The notes: generated by a model not told the origin, from the sequence alone. A stretch of DNA of 64,000 nucleotides from Glycomyces sp. YM15 (GCF_016918015.1 NZ_JAERMK010000014.1:27947-91946); one strand, 5' to 3'; counted from the first letter of the stretch, positions 26,487-36,227 are shown. A program made the numbers and translations.

Positions 26487-27719
26487 ATGTCTACACCCGA
26501 CACCGCCGAAACCGAAGTGCCCTACGGCATCCCGCTTGAGCGCGACCACCCGTTCGACCCGCCCGCCGCCGTCATGGCCCTGCATCGCGGGTCCGAGATG
26601 CGGCGGATGCGGTACTACCCCGACGGCCGACTGGGCTGGCTGGTCACCAGCCACCGCCTGGCCCGCAAGGTCCTGGCCGACACGCGCTTCAGCTCCACGC
26701 TCGGCGGCCCGGCCCTGGCGCCGATCCCGATGCCCGGACTGGAGGCCTACCGCGACTTCGAGGGCGACTTCCCCACGACGCCAGGCATGTTCATCGAACT
26801 CGACCCGCCGGACCACACCCGCCTGCGCCGCAAGCTCACCGGCGTGTTCACGGTCAAGCGCATGAAGCAGCTCGAACCGCGCATCGAACAGCATGTCCGG
26901 GAACGCCTCGACGCCCTCGCGGCCGGGTCGCGGCCCGCCGACCTGGTGGCCGAGTTCGCGGTCCCCGTGCCGTCGATGATGATCTGCGAACTGCTCGGCG
27001 TGCCGTACGAGCAGCGCGACCGCTTCGAGTCGGACACGCGCGCGATCTTCACCATCGACGCCGGATCCGAGGCCAAGGAGGCCGCGATCATGCGGCTGTA
27101 CGGCTTCGTCGGCGAGCTGGCGGCGGCCAAGCGGGCGAACCCCACGGACGACATCCTCGGCGACCTGGCCGCCGACGCCGAACTGGCCGACGAGGAGGTC
27201 GCGGGCATGGCGATCCTGCTCCTGGTGGCCGGGCACGAGACGACCGCGAAGATGCTCTCCTTGGGCACCATGGCGCTGTTGGAGAACCGCGACCAGTGGG
27301 ACCTGCTGCGCGCGAGGCCCGAGCTGATGGCCGGCGGGGTCGAGGAACTGCTGCGCTACCTCACGATCATCCACACCGGACTGATCCGGCAGGTGAAGGA
27401 GGACATGGAGTTCGAGGGGCACCAGATCAAGGCGCGCGAGTACGTCACGGTGTCGGTGCAGACCGCCAACCGCGACGAGGCGCACTTCATCGAGCCCGAC
27501 AAGCTGGACGTGGCCGGGGACGCCAAGGGACACTTGACGTTCGGGCACGGCGTGCACCAGTGCCTGGGGCAGCAGCTGGCGCGCATGGAGATGCGCATCG
27601 CGTTCGCCGGGCTCATCGAGCGCTTCCCGGACCTGAAGCTGGCCGTTCCCGCCGCGGAGGTGCCGATGGTGACCGGGCAGAACTTCTACGGCGTCGCCGA
27701 ACTGCCGGTGACCTGGTAG
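26487..27719 (+). CDS. Cytochrome P450
   Basis: 410 residues, the normal bacterial length, no membrane anchor. I-helix oxygen motif AGHETTAKM, K-helix EELLRY (ExxR), and haem loop FGHGVHQCLGQQLAR with the thiolate Cys359 are all intact. It inserts oxygen into an unknown substrate using electrons from a ferredoxin, and a 3Fe-4S-type ferredoxin gene follows 12 nt downstream. GAGGAG precedes the start. It is under the palindromic operator just described and is the intact paralogue of the remnant at 22356. The motifs resemble CYP105-type actinomycete P450s, but no subfamily is claimed. Confidence 0.95.
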   Translation: MSTPDTAETEVPYGIPLERDHPFDPPAAVMALHRGSEMRRMRYYPDGRLGWLVTSHRLARKVLADTRFSSTLGGPALAPIPMPGLEAYRDFEGDFPTTPGMFIELDPPDHTRLRRKLTGVFTVKRMKQLEPRIEQHVRERLDALAAGSRPADLVAEFAVPVPSMMICELLGVPYEQRDRFESDTRAIFTIDAGSEAKEAAIMRLYGFVGELAAAKRANPTDDILGDLAADAELADEEVAGMAILLLVAGHETTAKMLSLGTMALLENRDQWDLLRARPELMAGGVEELLRYLTIIHTGLIRQVKEDMEFEGHQIKAREYVTVSVQTANRDEAHFIEPDKLDVAGDAKGHLTFGHGVHQCLGQQLARMEMRIAFAGLIERFPDLKLAVPAAEVPMVTGQNFYGVAELPVTW

Positions 27720-27731
27720 GGAGGGGGGAAG

Positions 27732-27923
27732 GTGAGGATCAACGCCGACACGGAGGCGTGCGCGAGTTCGGGGATGTGCGCGCTGACCGCGCCCGAGTAC
27801 TTCGACCAGGACGAGGAGGACGGTCGGGTCGTGCTCCTCGCCGATGCGGCGGAGGACTGCGACGGCGAGGTGGCCGCCGCGGTGCGCCTGTGCCCCGCGA
27901 ACGCCCTCCGTCTCGAGTCCTGA
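27732..27923 (+). CDS. 3Fe-4S-type ferredoxin partner of the P450
   Basis: 63 residues with a GTG start: C-x5-C (CASSGMC) near the N-terminus and CPANAL near the C-terminus, the three-cysteine pattern of actinomycete P450 ferredoxins carrying a 3Fe-4S cluster. An extra Cys (EDCDG) is present. It follows the P450 gene by 12 nt, so both are on one mRNA and form an electron-transfer pair; the ferredoxin reductase must be encoded elsewhere. Confidence 0.9.
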   Translation: MRINADTEACASSGMCALTAPEYFDQDEEDGRVVLLADAAEDCDGEVAAAVRLCPANALRLES

Positions 27924-27927
27924 GATC

Positions 27928-27962
27928 GCTCGGCACCCGCTGCGCCGCAACGGGTGCCGAGC
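27928..27962. terminator. Shared terminator between ferredoxin and FMN oxidoreductase
   Basis: A perfect 12-bp GC-rich stem (27928-27939 with 27951-27962) and 11-nt loop sit between the two convergent stops. Confidence 0.7.
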
Positions 27963-27969
27963 CCTGTGC

Positions 27970-28617
27970 TCAACCGAGGAACTTCTCGAGGTGCTCGACC
28001 GCGAGGCGGTCGATCGCCGCGTAGTGGGCGGTGCGCTGCTCGCCGGTGAGGGCCTCGCCCTTGGTGAAGTTGCCGTCGGCGTCGACGATCTGGGGTTCGC
28101 CCTCGGCGTCGGGCAGGACTTCGACGGCGGCGTCGGTGATCCCGTTGTAGTAGGAGATGCCGTCGCGCAGCGTGCGATCGAGGAGGTCCCGCAGTGAGGT
28201 CCAGTACTCGTCGCCTTCGGCGGCGCCGGCCGTACCGATCCAGAGCATCCGCTTCCCGGCGAGCCGCGGCTTGCTGCGGCCGTATGAGAACCCGTAGTTC
28301 CACACACGGTCGATCCATCCCTTGAGGAGCGCGGGGACGCTGTTCCAGTAGACCGGGAAGACCGGCACGATCAGGTCGGCGTCGACGATGCGCGCCATGT
28401 GCGCCTGCGTCTCGGGGGAGTAGGCCTTGTCGCGGTCGTCCCAGTCGGGCTGGTCCTCCACGGTCATGCGCGGGTCGAAGCCCTCGGCGCGCAGGTCGAG
28501 GAGGTCGACGGCGTACCCGGCTTCCTTGAGGCGGTCGGCGAGGACGTCGCCGATGTGCGTGGTGAGCGAGTCGGCGCGGTGGTGCGAGACGACGACGAGT
28601 GCGGTCTTTGCGGTCAT
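27970..28617 (-). CDS. NAD(P)H:quinone-type FMN oxidoreductase (flavodoxin fold), copy 2
   Basis: 215 residues, paralogous to the enzyme at 25788 over its length: ALVVVSHHRADSLTTHIGDVL, DLRAEGFDP, FPVYWNSVPALLKGWIDRVWNYGFSYG. It has a ~20-residue insertion (VLPDAEGEPQIVDADGNFTK) near the C-terminus. The start at 28617 has a GGAG-like site. It is divergent from AraC copy 2, mirroring the first pair. Expected chemistry is two-electron reduction of quinone-like substrates. Confidence 0.88.
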   Translation of the reverse strand: MTAKTALVVVSHHRADSLTTHIGDVLADRLKEAGYAVDLLDLRAEGFDPRMTVEDQPDWDDRDKAYSPETQAHMARIVDADLIVPVFPVYWNSVPALLKGWIDRVWNYGFSYGRSKPRLAGKRMLWIGTAGAAEGDEYWTSLRDLLDRTLRDGISYYNGITDAAVEVLPDAEGEPQIVDADGNFTKGEALTGEQRTAHYAAIDRLAVEHLEKFLG

Positions 28618-28712
28618 GGTGTGCTCCAGGTGGTTCGGTGCCTGGTGTCCAGTACAGCCGCGATCGCGTGGACGAGCGATGGCCGTGACTCTCCGATCCA
28701 TGCGTGTTCGTC

Positions 28713-28718
28713 TACGAT
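28713..28718 (+). promoter_or_regulatory. Leaderless -10 box for AraC copy 2
   Basis: TACGAT, then CGGTGG, then the ATG at 28725. Confidence 0.5.
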
Positions 28719-28724
28719 CGGTGG

Positions 28725-29669
28725 ATGGACCCGCTCAGTGAACTCCTCAGTGGCATCCGCGCGGAAGGCGCGATCCTCAGCGACGCACTCCTCAAGGCCC
28801 CCTGGGTGGTCAGCTTCGACGACCGGGCGCCGCTGACCATGGTCACGGTGGCGCGCGGCGGCGGCGTGATCATGCTGGCCGACGGCACGGAGGTCGCGGT
28901 CGAAGCCGGGCAGACGGCGGTCGTGCGCAGCGGCGAGCCCTTCCGCATGGCCGACGAGGCGGCGTCGGTGCACCGGCCGCACCTCGACTACTGGCTCACC
29001 TGCTTCGACCCCGAGGCGTGCGCCGAGATCGAGTCCCCGGTGCCCGTCGCGGCGGAGGGTGCGGCCACGGCCCTGTTCGTGGGGGCCTACCGCGCGTCGG
29101 GCCGCCGCCATGAGCGCCTCATGCGCGCCCTACCGCCGGTCCTGGTGATCGACGACGACTCCGACATCTGCGTGTGGCTCGACGCCTGCGTGATCGACAT
29201 CGGCAGCCGCAAGCCCGGGACGCAGGCGTTCATCGACCGCCTCTTCGACTGGGGGCTCGTGTGCACGCTGCGCACCTGGTTCGACCAGCAGGGGCGGCAG
29301 GCCCCGGTCTGGTACCGGGGCTTCTCCGACCCCGTCGCGGGGCCGGCGCTCGAGGCGATCCACACCCGGCCCGCGAACCCGTGGACCGTGGCCGACCTGG
29401 CGGGCGAAGCGGGCGTCTCCCGCGCGCTGCTCGCCAAGCGCTTCAACGAGATCATGGGCGAACCGCCCCTCACGTACCTCACCGAATGGCGCATGCAGCT
29501 CGCCGAGGAACTCCTGGCCGACCCCGATCTCACCGTCGCCCAAGTGGCCAGGCGCATCGGCTACGCCGACCAGTTCGGCTTCAGCAACGCCTTCAAACGG
29601 CGGAAGGGCATGAGCCCCACCGCCTTCCGTGCGGCGGCCCAGCCCGCCGCCGCGACCGTGATGGCGTGA
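28725..29669 (+). CDS. AraC-family regulator with N-terminal cupin (copy 2)
   Basis: 314 residues, paralogue of the regulator at 24754: MDPLSELLSGIRAEGAIL, cupin sensor (VARGGGVIMLADGTEVAVEAG), and double HTH (WTVADLAGEAGVSRALLAKRF, LTVAQVARRIGYADQFGFSNAFKRRKGMSPTAF). The start is fixed by the -10 box. It is divergent from FMN oxidoreductase copy 2, which it probably controls. Confidence 0.9.
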   Translation: MDPLSELLSGIRAEGAILSDALLKAPWVVSFDDRAPLTMVTVARGGGVIMLADGTEVAVEAGQTAVVRSGEPFRMADEAASVHRPHLDYWLTCFDPEACAEIESPVPVAAEGAATALFVGAYRASGRRHERLMRALPPVLVIDDDSDICVWLDACVIDIGSRKPGTQAFIDRLFDWGLVCTLRTWFDQQGRQAPVWYRGFSDPVAGPALEAIHTRPANPWTVADLAGEAGVSRALLAKRFNEIMGEPPLTYLTEWRMQLAEELLADPDLTVAQVARRIGYADQFGFSNAFKRRKGMSPTAFRAAAQPAAATVMA

Positions 29670-29922
29670 CCGCCCTCCGGTCAGTCGCACGGGCCCGCGG
29701 CCGGCGTAGCCGTGCTTGCCGTCGCGGCCGTCGCGGATCTCCGCCGGGGCGGATCCGCCCGTGATCGGCGCACCGAGCCCGAGCGCGGTGGCGATCCGGT
29801 CGCCGTGGAGCGGACGGTAAGCGCATCTCCGTGTTCCCCCTTCGGCTCCCCAGAGGCGTATACAGTGATGGGAGGGACTGAAGGGCAAGGCAGCATCGCC
29901 CGTGAAGCAGGGGTTGTCTGAG

Positions 29923-31146
29923 ATGTCAGATCTGGACTACGTGGCACTGTTCGAGGCGATGCCGGCTCCCTGCGTGGTCGTCACGCCGGACCTCGTGATC
30001 GCCGCCGCCAACCCCGCCTACGTCGAGGCCACCGGCAAGAACCTCGACGAGCTGATCGGACGCCCGCTCTTCGACGTCTTCCCCGATCCCGAAGCCAGCG
30101 GCGAACGGAACGTCAAGTCCTCGCTGAAATGGGTCATGGAGAACGGGAAGCGTCACACCATGGCCCTGCAGAAATACGACGTCCCCATCGAGGGCACCTC
30201 CAAGTTCGAGGAACGCTGGTGGTCGCTCATCAACTCACCCGTCGCCGGCCCGGACGGCCCGGTCGAATGGATCCTCATCCGAGCGGAGGACGTGACGGCG
30301 TTCGTCCAAACCCACGAGGTCGGCCACCACCTGCCGACCGAGGCGCCCACCGGAGCGCTGGCGCGGGAGGCCGAGCTCTTCGAACGGGCCCGCGAGCTGC
30401 AGCACCTCAACGTGGAACTGAGCGAGGCCAACATACGCGACCACCAGGTCGCCGTCACGCTCCAGAAGGCCATGCTGCTGACGCCTGACCTCGAGAAGCA
30501 CCCCGATGTCGTCGTGCGGTACCTGCCCGCCGTCGAAACCATGAACGTCTGCGGCGACTGGTACGACGTGGCCGACCTGTCCGGCGGCCGATTCGCACTG
30601 GCCGTCGGCGACGTCGTCGGCCACGGCCTGGAGGCCGCCGCCGTCATGGGCATGCTCCGCAGCGTCCTGAACGCCGCCATCCGCGCCTTGGAACGGCCCG
30701 CCCACGCCCTCGAAGTCCTGGGCCTGTACGCCCGCTCGATGGAGAGCGCGCTGAACTCCACAGCCGTCAAAGCGATGGTGGACCCCTCCAGCGGACTCAT
30801 CATCTACAGCAACTCCGGACACCCGCCCCCGGTGCTGGTGCACCCGGACGGCCAGTGCGAACTGCTGAGCCAGGCCCTCGACCCGCCCCTCGGCGCGCGC
30901 CCGAAGCACGTCCCCTGCTCGCAGGCCGGGCAGCCCTACACCGAGGGGGACTCCCTCGTGCTCTACACGGACGGGCTGATCGAGCGGCGGGGCGAGGACA
31001 TCGACGCGGGCCTGAACCGGCTGTGCGAGACCCTGGCCCGCCACCGCGACCTCCATCCGCGGCAGATGGCCGACGTGGTGCTCGACGAGCTCGGCGTCGC
31101 AGGCGGCGCGAGCGACGACATCTCCCTCATCATCGCCCGGCTCTGA
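29923..31146 (+). CDS. PAS domain - PP2C (SpoIIE-type) serine phosphatase
   Basis: 407 residues: a PAS sensor (DYVALFEAMPAPCVVVTPDLVI, ANPAYVEATGKNLDELIGRPLFDVFPD; about 5-130), a helical linker with VTLQKAMLLTPDL (the usual ~40-residue signalling helix) and a PPM/SpoIIE phosphatase with GDWYD, VGDVVGHG, YTDGLIERRGEDID and DDISLIIARL supplying the metal-binding aspartates. Such enzymes dephosphorylate anti-anti-sigma proteins and so tune stress sigma factors; the partner is not encoded here. No membrane segment. Starts at 29902 (GTG) or 29923 (ATG) are possible. Confidence 0.92.
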   Translation: MSDLDYVALFEAMPAPCVVVTPDLVIAAANPAYVEATGKNLDELIGRPLFDVFPDPEASGERNVKSSLKWVMENGKRHTMALQKYDVPIEGTSKFEERWWSLINSPVAGPDGPVEWILIRAEDVTAFVQTHEVGHHLPTEAPTGALAREAELFERARELQHLNVELSEANIRDHQVAVTLQKAMLLTPDLEKHPDVVVRYLPAVETMNVCGDWYDVADLSGGRFALAVGDVVGHGLEAAAVMGMLRSVLNAAIRALERPAHALEVLGLYARSMESALNSTAVKAMVDPSSGLIIYSNSGHPPPVLVHPDGQCELLSQALDPPLGARPKHVPCSQAGQPYTEGDSLVLYTDGLIERRGEDIDAGLNRLCETLARHRDLHPRQMADVVLDELGVAGGASDDISLIIARL

Positions 31147-31177
31147 GGGGCCGACGGCGGCGTGAGGGCCGCACCGC

Positions 31178-32110
31178 CTACGGCCGGCGGTCGGTGCGGA
31201 GCCACCAGTGGGCTCCCAGGCCCGCAGGGTCGGTGAGCCTGGTCGAGGCACCGGCCCTCGCCAGCGCCTCGGCGTAGGCGACCGGGTCCTGGAAGGCGAG
31301 TGCGAGATCCGGCAGGGCCGCGTCGAGGCCGAGCCGCAGGAGGGCGTCCCGCTGGGGTTCCCGGAGGTCGCAGTCGATGGCGTCCACGGCCACATGCGCG
31401 GTGATGTCCCTGGTGCCGTCGGGGATCGGCGGGGTCTCGCGGCCGTCTTTGAAGCCGGTCATCGTGCCGGCCTCCGGGCGGTCGCCCTTCAGGTGGCCGT
31501 AGTCGATCGCCAGGGCGGTGCCGCGGGTCAGGCGGGCGGTCAGGCCGCGCCACAGGTCCTCACGGGGCGTGCCGATCTCGGCCCGTTCGCCCTCGACGGC
31601 GATCGGCCACCACTCGGCGATCCAGGCCGCGTCCTCGCCGGTGATCGGGTCGCCCAGCCGGGTCGCGCCGGTCTCGTCGACCTCCTCGTAGCGGGCCTGG
31701 CCGTCCGCGTCGATCACCGCGACGTCGCACGGCGCGTTGTCGAGCAGTTCGCACGCTATGAGCAGGCCCTCGATCGCGTCAGGGACCTCCGCCTGCCAAG
31801 CGACGCGCTCCGGCAGGTACTCGGGCCTGGGCCTGAGCTCCACGGCCACGAGGCGGATCCGCTCGTCGAGGAGCCCCGCGAGGCGCTCCAGGAGCTCACC
31901 GCCCCCGGCGCCCACGTCCACCACGGTGAACGCCTCCGGGCGATCCAGGCGCGCGTCGACCTGGTCGGCGAACCGCGCGATCGCCTCCGCGAACGCGGGG
32001 GCCTGCGCACTGGTCGCGAAATGGCGTCCCGGCAGCTCACGCCGATAGAATCCGTCCGGCCCGTACAGGGCCCGAGCCATCGCCGCGCTCCAGCGCTCGA
32101 ACCCCGTCAT
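31178..32110 (-). CDS. SAM-dependent methyltransferase, MidA/NDUFAF7-like
   Basis: 310 residues: FYRRELPGRHFATSAQ near the start, the SAM-binding TVVDVGAGGGELLERL, LLIACELLDNAPCDV (the DUF185 xxNELxDNxP signature, here CELLDNAP) and ALAIDYGHLKGDRP. The family methylates arginines on partner proteins, e.g. complex I assembly in mitochondria. The ATG at 32110 follows TATGGT by 7 nt, suggesting a leaderless mRNA. Divergent from the DUF2520 gene. Bacterial target unknown. Confidence 0.85.
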   Translation of the reverse strand: MTGFERWSAAMARALYGPDGFYRRELPGRHFATSAQAPAFAEAIARFADQVDARLDRPEAFTVVDVGAGGGELLERLAGLLDERIRLVAVELRPRPEYLPERVAWQAEVPDAIEGLLIACELLDNAPCDVAVIDADGQARYEEVDETGATRLGDPITGEDAAWIAEWWPIAVEGERAEIGTPREDLWRGLTARLTRGTALAIDYGHLKGDRPEAGTMTGFKDGRETPPIPDGTRDITAHVAVDAIDCDLREPQRDALLRLGLDAALPDLALAFQDPVAYAEALARAGASTRLTDPAGLGAHWWLRTDRRP

Positions 32111-32237
32111 GGCCCTGACCATAGTCCGCGAGTGAGAATTGCCACTCGCAGGCTCCCGGGCTGGCGTGGGCGATCCTGCGAAGCACAATTAACGCGTAAG
32201 CAATGACCGGTACCTCGAAAAGGACTGGATCAGCAAC

Positions 32238-33140
32238 ATGGATCAGCAGCGCAGCGCAGCCCCGCAGCGGCCCGCCTCCCGACTCGCCGTCGGGGTCGTC
32301 TCCGCAGGCAGGGTCGGCTCCATTCTCGGAGCGGCCCTCACCCGCGCCGGCCACCGGGTCGTCGCCGCTTCCGCCGTATCCGACGCCTCCCTCGCCCGCG
32401 CCGCCCGCCACCTGCCCGGCGCCGAGATCCTCCCCGCCCCTGACGTGGTCGCCGCCTCCGAGCTGGTGCTCATCGCGGTCCCGGACGATCGCGTAGCCCC
32501 GCTCGTGGCCTCCCTGCCGATCAGGCCGGGGCAGATCGTCGTGCACACCTCCGGCGCGCTCGGCGCCGACGTGCTGCGGCCCGCCCGCGACGCCGGAGCC
32601 CTCACCGTCGCCCTGGCTCCCGCGATGACCTTCACCGGCCGCGACGAGGACCTCGAGCGCCTCGCGGGCATCTCGTGGGCCGTCACCGCCGAGGCCGAGG
32701 CCCGATTCGTCGGTGAAGCCCTCGCCCTGGAGATGGGCGGCACCCCCGAGCATGTCGACGAGGCCGACCGCGCCCGCTACCACGCCGCGCTCGTCTACGC
32801 CGCCAACCACTTGACGACCCTCGTGAACGACGCGGCCGACCAGCTGCGGGCCATCGGCGTCGCGGGCCCCGAGCGGCTGCTCTCACCGCTCGTGTCGGCC
32901 TCGCTCGACAACGCGCTGCGCCACGGCGACGCCGGGCTCACCGGCCCGGTCTCCCGCGGCGACGCGGGCACCGTGGCCCGGCACCTGGAGGCGTTGGCCG
33001 GGACCGGGATCGAGGACGTGTACCGGACGATGGCCCGCCGCACCGCCGAGCGCGCCCTCGCCTCGGGCCGTTTGCAGAGCGCCGATGCCGAAGGGCTGCT
33101 CGAGGTCCTGGCCCACCCCGAGAATGAGGAGACGCCGTGA
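32238..33140 (+). CDS. DUF2520/Rossmann-like NAD(P)-binding oxidoreductase
   Basis: 300 residues. An N-terminal Rossmann domain (LAVGVVSAGRVGSILGAALTRAGH; GxxGxG-like) is followed by a helical DUF2520 domain (RARYHAALVYAANHLTTLVNDAADQL, GPVSRGDAGTVARHL). This family is regularly found directly upstream of panC in actinomycetes; a ketopantoate-reductase-like role has been considered but is unproven. It overlaps panC by 4 nt (GTGA) and is the first gene of the vitamin operon. Confidence 0.87.
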   Translation: MDQQRSAAPQRPASRLAVGVVSAGRVGSILGAALTRAGHRVVAASAVSDASLARAARHLPGAEILPAPDVVAASELVLIAVPDDRVAPLVASLPIRPGQIVVHTSGALGADVLRPARDAGALTVALAPAMTFTGRDEDLERLAGISWAVTAEAEARFVGEALALEMGGTPEHVDEADRARYHAALVYAANHLTTLVNDAADQLRAIGVAGPERLLSPLVSASLDNALRHGDAGLTGPVSRGDAGTVARHLEALAGTGIEDVYRTMARRTAERALASGRLQSADAEGLLEVLAHPENEETP

Positions 33141-33964
33141 CGGTACTCGTCCACACCAAGGCCGACCTGGCGAAGGCCCGCGCGGCCCTGCCCGGCCGCG
33201 TGGCCGTCGTCCCCACGATGGGGGCGCTCCATGACGGCCACCGCGCGAACTTCAAGCGCGCCAGGGAGATCGCGGATGCGGTGATCGTGACGGTGTTCGT
33301 GAACCCGTTGCAGTTCAGGCCGAACGAGGACCTGGACCAGTACCCGCGCACCCTCGACGCCGACGTGGCGATGTGCGAGGCCGAAGGCGTCGACCTCGTG
33401 TTCGCGCCCAGCGTCAACGAGATGTACCCGGACGGCCGCGACGGCCTCACCACCGTCCATGCGGGACCGGACGGCGAGATCCTCGAGGGCGCTTCGCGAC
33501 CCGGGTTCTTCACCGGCGTGCTCACCGTCGTCTCGAAGCTCTTCCACCTGACGAAGCCGGACGCGGCCTGCTTCGGCGAGAAGGACTTCCAGCAGCTCGC
33601 GATGGTCCGCCGAATGGTCCGCGACCTCGACATGGGGATCGAGATCATCGCCGTCGAGACGAACCGCGAGGCGGACGGCCTCGCCCGATCGAGCCGCAAC
33701 GTGTTCCTCTCCGAGACCGAACGCGCTGCCGCCCTTGCCATCCCGCGCGCCATCAAGGCCGCGCAGGACTCGCCCGACCCGCTCGCCGCGGCGCAGAAGA
33801 CCCTGTCCGCCGAGCCCGGCCTTGACGTCGATTACGTCGTCGTCCGCGCCACCGACCTCGGCGAGGCCCCCGCACAGGGGCCCGCGAGGCTGCTCATCGC
33901 CGCTAAAGCGGGCACGACCCGCCTGATCGACAACGCCCCCGTCAGCATTGGAGACGCCCGATGA
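33137..33964 (+). CDS. panC: Pantothenate synthetase PanC
   Basis: 275 residues: [15 protein letters not shown] (nucleotide HIGH-type motif, here HDGH), [40 protein letters not shown] and SSRNVFLS, all diagnostic. It joins pantoate and beta-alanine with ATP. The GTG start overlaps the DUF2520 stop and its stop overlaps panD (ATGA). Beta-alanine is made by the next gene. Confidence 0.95.
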   Translation: MTVLVHTKADLAKARAALPGRVAVVPTMGALHDGHRANFKRAREIADAVIVTVFVNPLQFRPNEDLDQYPRTLDADVAMCEAEGVDLVFAPSVNEMYPDGRDGLTTVHAGPDGEILEGASRPGFFTGVLTVVSKLFHLTKPDAACFGEKDFQQLAMVRRMVRDLDMGIEIIAVETNREADGLARSSRNVFLSETERAAALAIPRAIKAAQDSPDPLAAAQKTLSAEPGLDVDYVVVRATDLGEAPAQGPARLLIAAKAGTTRLIDNAPVSIGDAR

Positions 33965-34383
33965 TCCGGACCATGTTCAAGTCCAAGATCCACCGCGCCA
34001 CCGTCACTCAGGCCGACCTCCACTACGTCGGCTCCGTGACCGTGGACGCGGACCTGCTCGACGCCGCCGACATCCTCGACGGGGAACTCGTCGCCATCGT
34101 CGACATCACCAACGGCGCCCGCCTCGAGACCTACACGATCGCGGGGGAGCGCGGCACCGGCGTCATCGGCATCAACGGCGCCGCCGCCCGCCTCGTCCAA
34201 CCCGGCGACCTCGTGATCCTCATCTCATACGCGCAGATGGAGGACGCCGAAGCCCGCGCGTTCAAACCCACCGTCGTCCACGTGAACGAGTTCAACGAGA
34301 TCATCGAGGTCAACGCGGACAAGGCGCACCCCGCGCCCGGCACCGCCGGCAACCCTGTGGCGTCCCCACTAGCCGCGCGGTAA
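33961..34383 (+). CDS. panD: Aspartate 1-decarboxylase PanD
   Basis: 140 residues: [29 protein letters not shown] with the self-cleavage Gly24-Ser25 that makes the pyruvoyl cofactor, then [16 protein letters not shown] and [20 protein letters not shown]. It decarboxylates aspartate to beta-alanine for PanC. Overlaps panC by 4 nt. Confidence 0.96.
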   Translation: MIRTMFKSKIHRATVTQADLHYVGSVTVDADLLDAADILDGELVAIVDITNGARLETYTIAGERGTGVIGINGAAARLVQPGDLVILISYAQMEDAEARAFKPTVVHVNEFNEIIEVNADKAHPAPGTAGNPVASPLAAR

Positions 34384-34394
34384 GTTCTGTCTTC

Positions 34395-35888
34395 ATGACC
34401 GACGAACCGAAGCACGAGGCCGCCGGAAACGGCGCCGACGACAACGGCGCCGACGAGAAGAAGGCCGACAAGCCCGAACCCGCCGACGACCTCAAGACCA
34501 CCCACCACACCCTCGGTGACCTGGCCTACACCGCCACCACCGGCCGCATCGTCCTCCACGAGGAGATCACCGAGGACGACAAGTTCAACGGCCGCAAGCC
34601 CAAAGCCGAAGTCTCCATCACCTGGTACACCCTCGACGACGCCGACGTCACCGAACGCCCCGTCACCTTCGCCTTCAACGGCGGCCCCGGCTCCTCCTCG
34701 ATCTGGCTGCACATGGGCCTCCTCGGCCCCCGCCGCGTGAACTCCGGCGACGCCGGGAGCCTCACCCCGCCGCCGTTCGGCCTGCTCGACAACGACGAGA
34801 CCCTGCTGCGCCACACCGACCTGGTCTTCATCGACCCGGTCTCCACCGGCTACTCCCGCGCCGTCGAAGGCGAGAAGGCCAAGGACTACCACGGCTTCTC
34901 CAAGGACATCGAGTCCATCAGCGAACTCATCCGACTGTGGACGACCCGCAACAACCGCTGGCTCTCACCGAAGTTCCTCATCGGCGAGTCCTACGGCGGC
35001 ACCCGCGGCGCCGGCATCGCCGAATACCTCCAGACCCGGTTCGGCATGACGCTCAACGGCGTCATGTTCATCGCCCCCGCCTTCAACACCGAGACCCTCT
35101 ACCACGCGAGCCGCTCCGAACTGCCCGACCCGCTGTTCCTCCCCACGTACGCGGCCACCGCCCACTACCACGGGCTCCACCCCGACCGCACCCTCGAAGA
35201 CGTCGTCGACGAGGCCCGCGCCTACGCCGACGAGTTCCGCGGCATCCTCGCCAAGGGCCAGAACCTCGCCCCCGAAGTGCGCGCCGCCGCCGTCGCCAAG
35301 ATCGCCTCGCTCGCCGGCGTGAGCGAGGACTACGTCGACCGCGCCAACCTGCGCCTCGAACACACCCGCTTCTACGCCGAACTCCTGCGGCACAAGCGCC
35401 TCATCACCGGCCGACTCGACACCCGCTTCACCGGGCCCGCCGACCACTACACGCACGAGCAGATGCCGTACGACCCGTTCCTGGTCGGCACCGACGGCCC
35501 GTACTCGGCCGCGCTCCAGTACTACGTGCGCACCGAACTCGAATACGAGAACGACCACGTGTACGAGCGCCTCTCCCGCGCCGTGCACCCGTGGTCCTAC
35601 AAGGAGTTCGAGGGCGAAGCCGTCGACGTCATCGGCAAACTCGGCAACGTCATGCGCCTCAACCCGTTCCTGCAGGTCCACGTCGCGATGGGCCGCTACG
35701 ACGGCGGCGTCCCGATCGAGGCCATCGAGTACACCCTCGACCACCTCGAGATCCCCCTCGCCGACCGCGAGCGGATCGAGACGAAGACCTACCCGGCCGG
35801 GCACATGATGTACGTCCACGAGGAGTCGCGCGTGCAGCAGTCCGCCGACCTCGCCGACTTCGTCCGACGCGCCGCCAACCGGGGCTGA
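34395..35888 (+). CDS. S10-type serine carboxypeptidase, cytoplasmic form
   Basis: 497 residues, 11 nt after panD. S10 hallmarks: FNGGPGSSSIWLHMGLLGP (oxyanion site), IDPVSTGYS, GESYGGTRGAGIAEYL with the nucleophile Ser, AMGRYDGGVP carrying the likely Asp and YPAGHMMYVH with the His. The N-terminus is highly acidic and Asn/Lys/Asp-rich without signal peptide, unlike lysosomal S10 enzymes, so the protein stays in the cell. Its place within the pantothenate-NAD operon is unexplained; peptide recycling giving aspartate could be a link (inference). Confidence 0.88.
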   Translation: MTDEPKHEAAGNGADDNGADEKKADKPEPADDLKTTHHTLGDLAYTATTGRIVLHEEITEDDKFNGRKPKAEVSITWYTLDDADVTERPVTFAFNGGPGSSSIWLHMGLLGPRRVNSGDAGSLTPPPFGLLDNDETLLRHTDLVFIDPVSTGYSRAVEGEKAKDYHGFSKDIESISELIRLWTTRNNRWLSPKFLIGESYGGTRGAGIAEYLQTRFGMTLNGVMFIAPAFNTETLYHASRSELPDPLFLPTYAATAHYHGLHPDRTLEDVVDEARAYADEFRGILAKGQNLAPEVRAAAVAKIASLAGVSEDYVDRANLRLEHTRFYAELLRHKRLITGRLDTRFTGPADHYTHEQMPYDPFLVGTDGPYSAALQYYVRTELEYENDHVYERLSRAVHPWSYKEFEGEAVDVIGKLGNVMRLNPFLQVHVAMGRYDGGVPIEAIEYTLDHLEIPLADRERIETKTYPAGHMMYVHEESRVQQSADLADFVRRAANRG

Positions 35889-36227
35889 CACCGGCATGAA
35901 CACGAACCCGGGCCCGGCAGGAGCCGCCCACGACGGCCCAGGCCGGGCCCGGCCGCGTGCGGCGGCGACCGCCCACGGCGGCCCGCTTCAGCGCTCCTTC
36001 AGGCTCGCCTCGCCGGCGTTGCAGCCCGGGACCCTTACCCAGAGGCGCGGCGGACCTTCGCGGTGCCCCGACTGCACCGCCCCGAAACCGGGACGCACGC
36101 CACACCCGGTTGGCACCCACCGTGCCCACGGGGGCACAGTTGAGCCGTCCGCCGAGCCCATCGGCGGCCCACCCATCGAACGGGCACCCGGGCGACCGGG
36201 CGCCCACCGCTAGAAGGGCAACGGCAC
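35889..36227 (+). other. 339-bp gap between the S10 gene and nadB
   Basis: GC-rich, with several open shadows. One frame (ATG 35896 to 36213) is open for 105 codons but has no ribosome site, is Pro/Arg-rich and resembles no family; I do not call it. AGAAGGGCAACGG just before 36228 serves as the nadB ribosome site. Confidence 0.5.

Noticed and set aside
35896..36213. 105-codon frame after the S10 gene
   Set aside because: No ribosome site, Pro/Arg-rich composition, no family resemblance.
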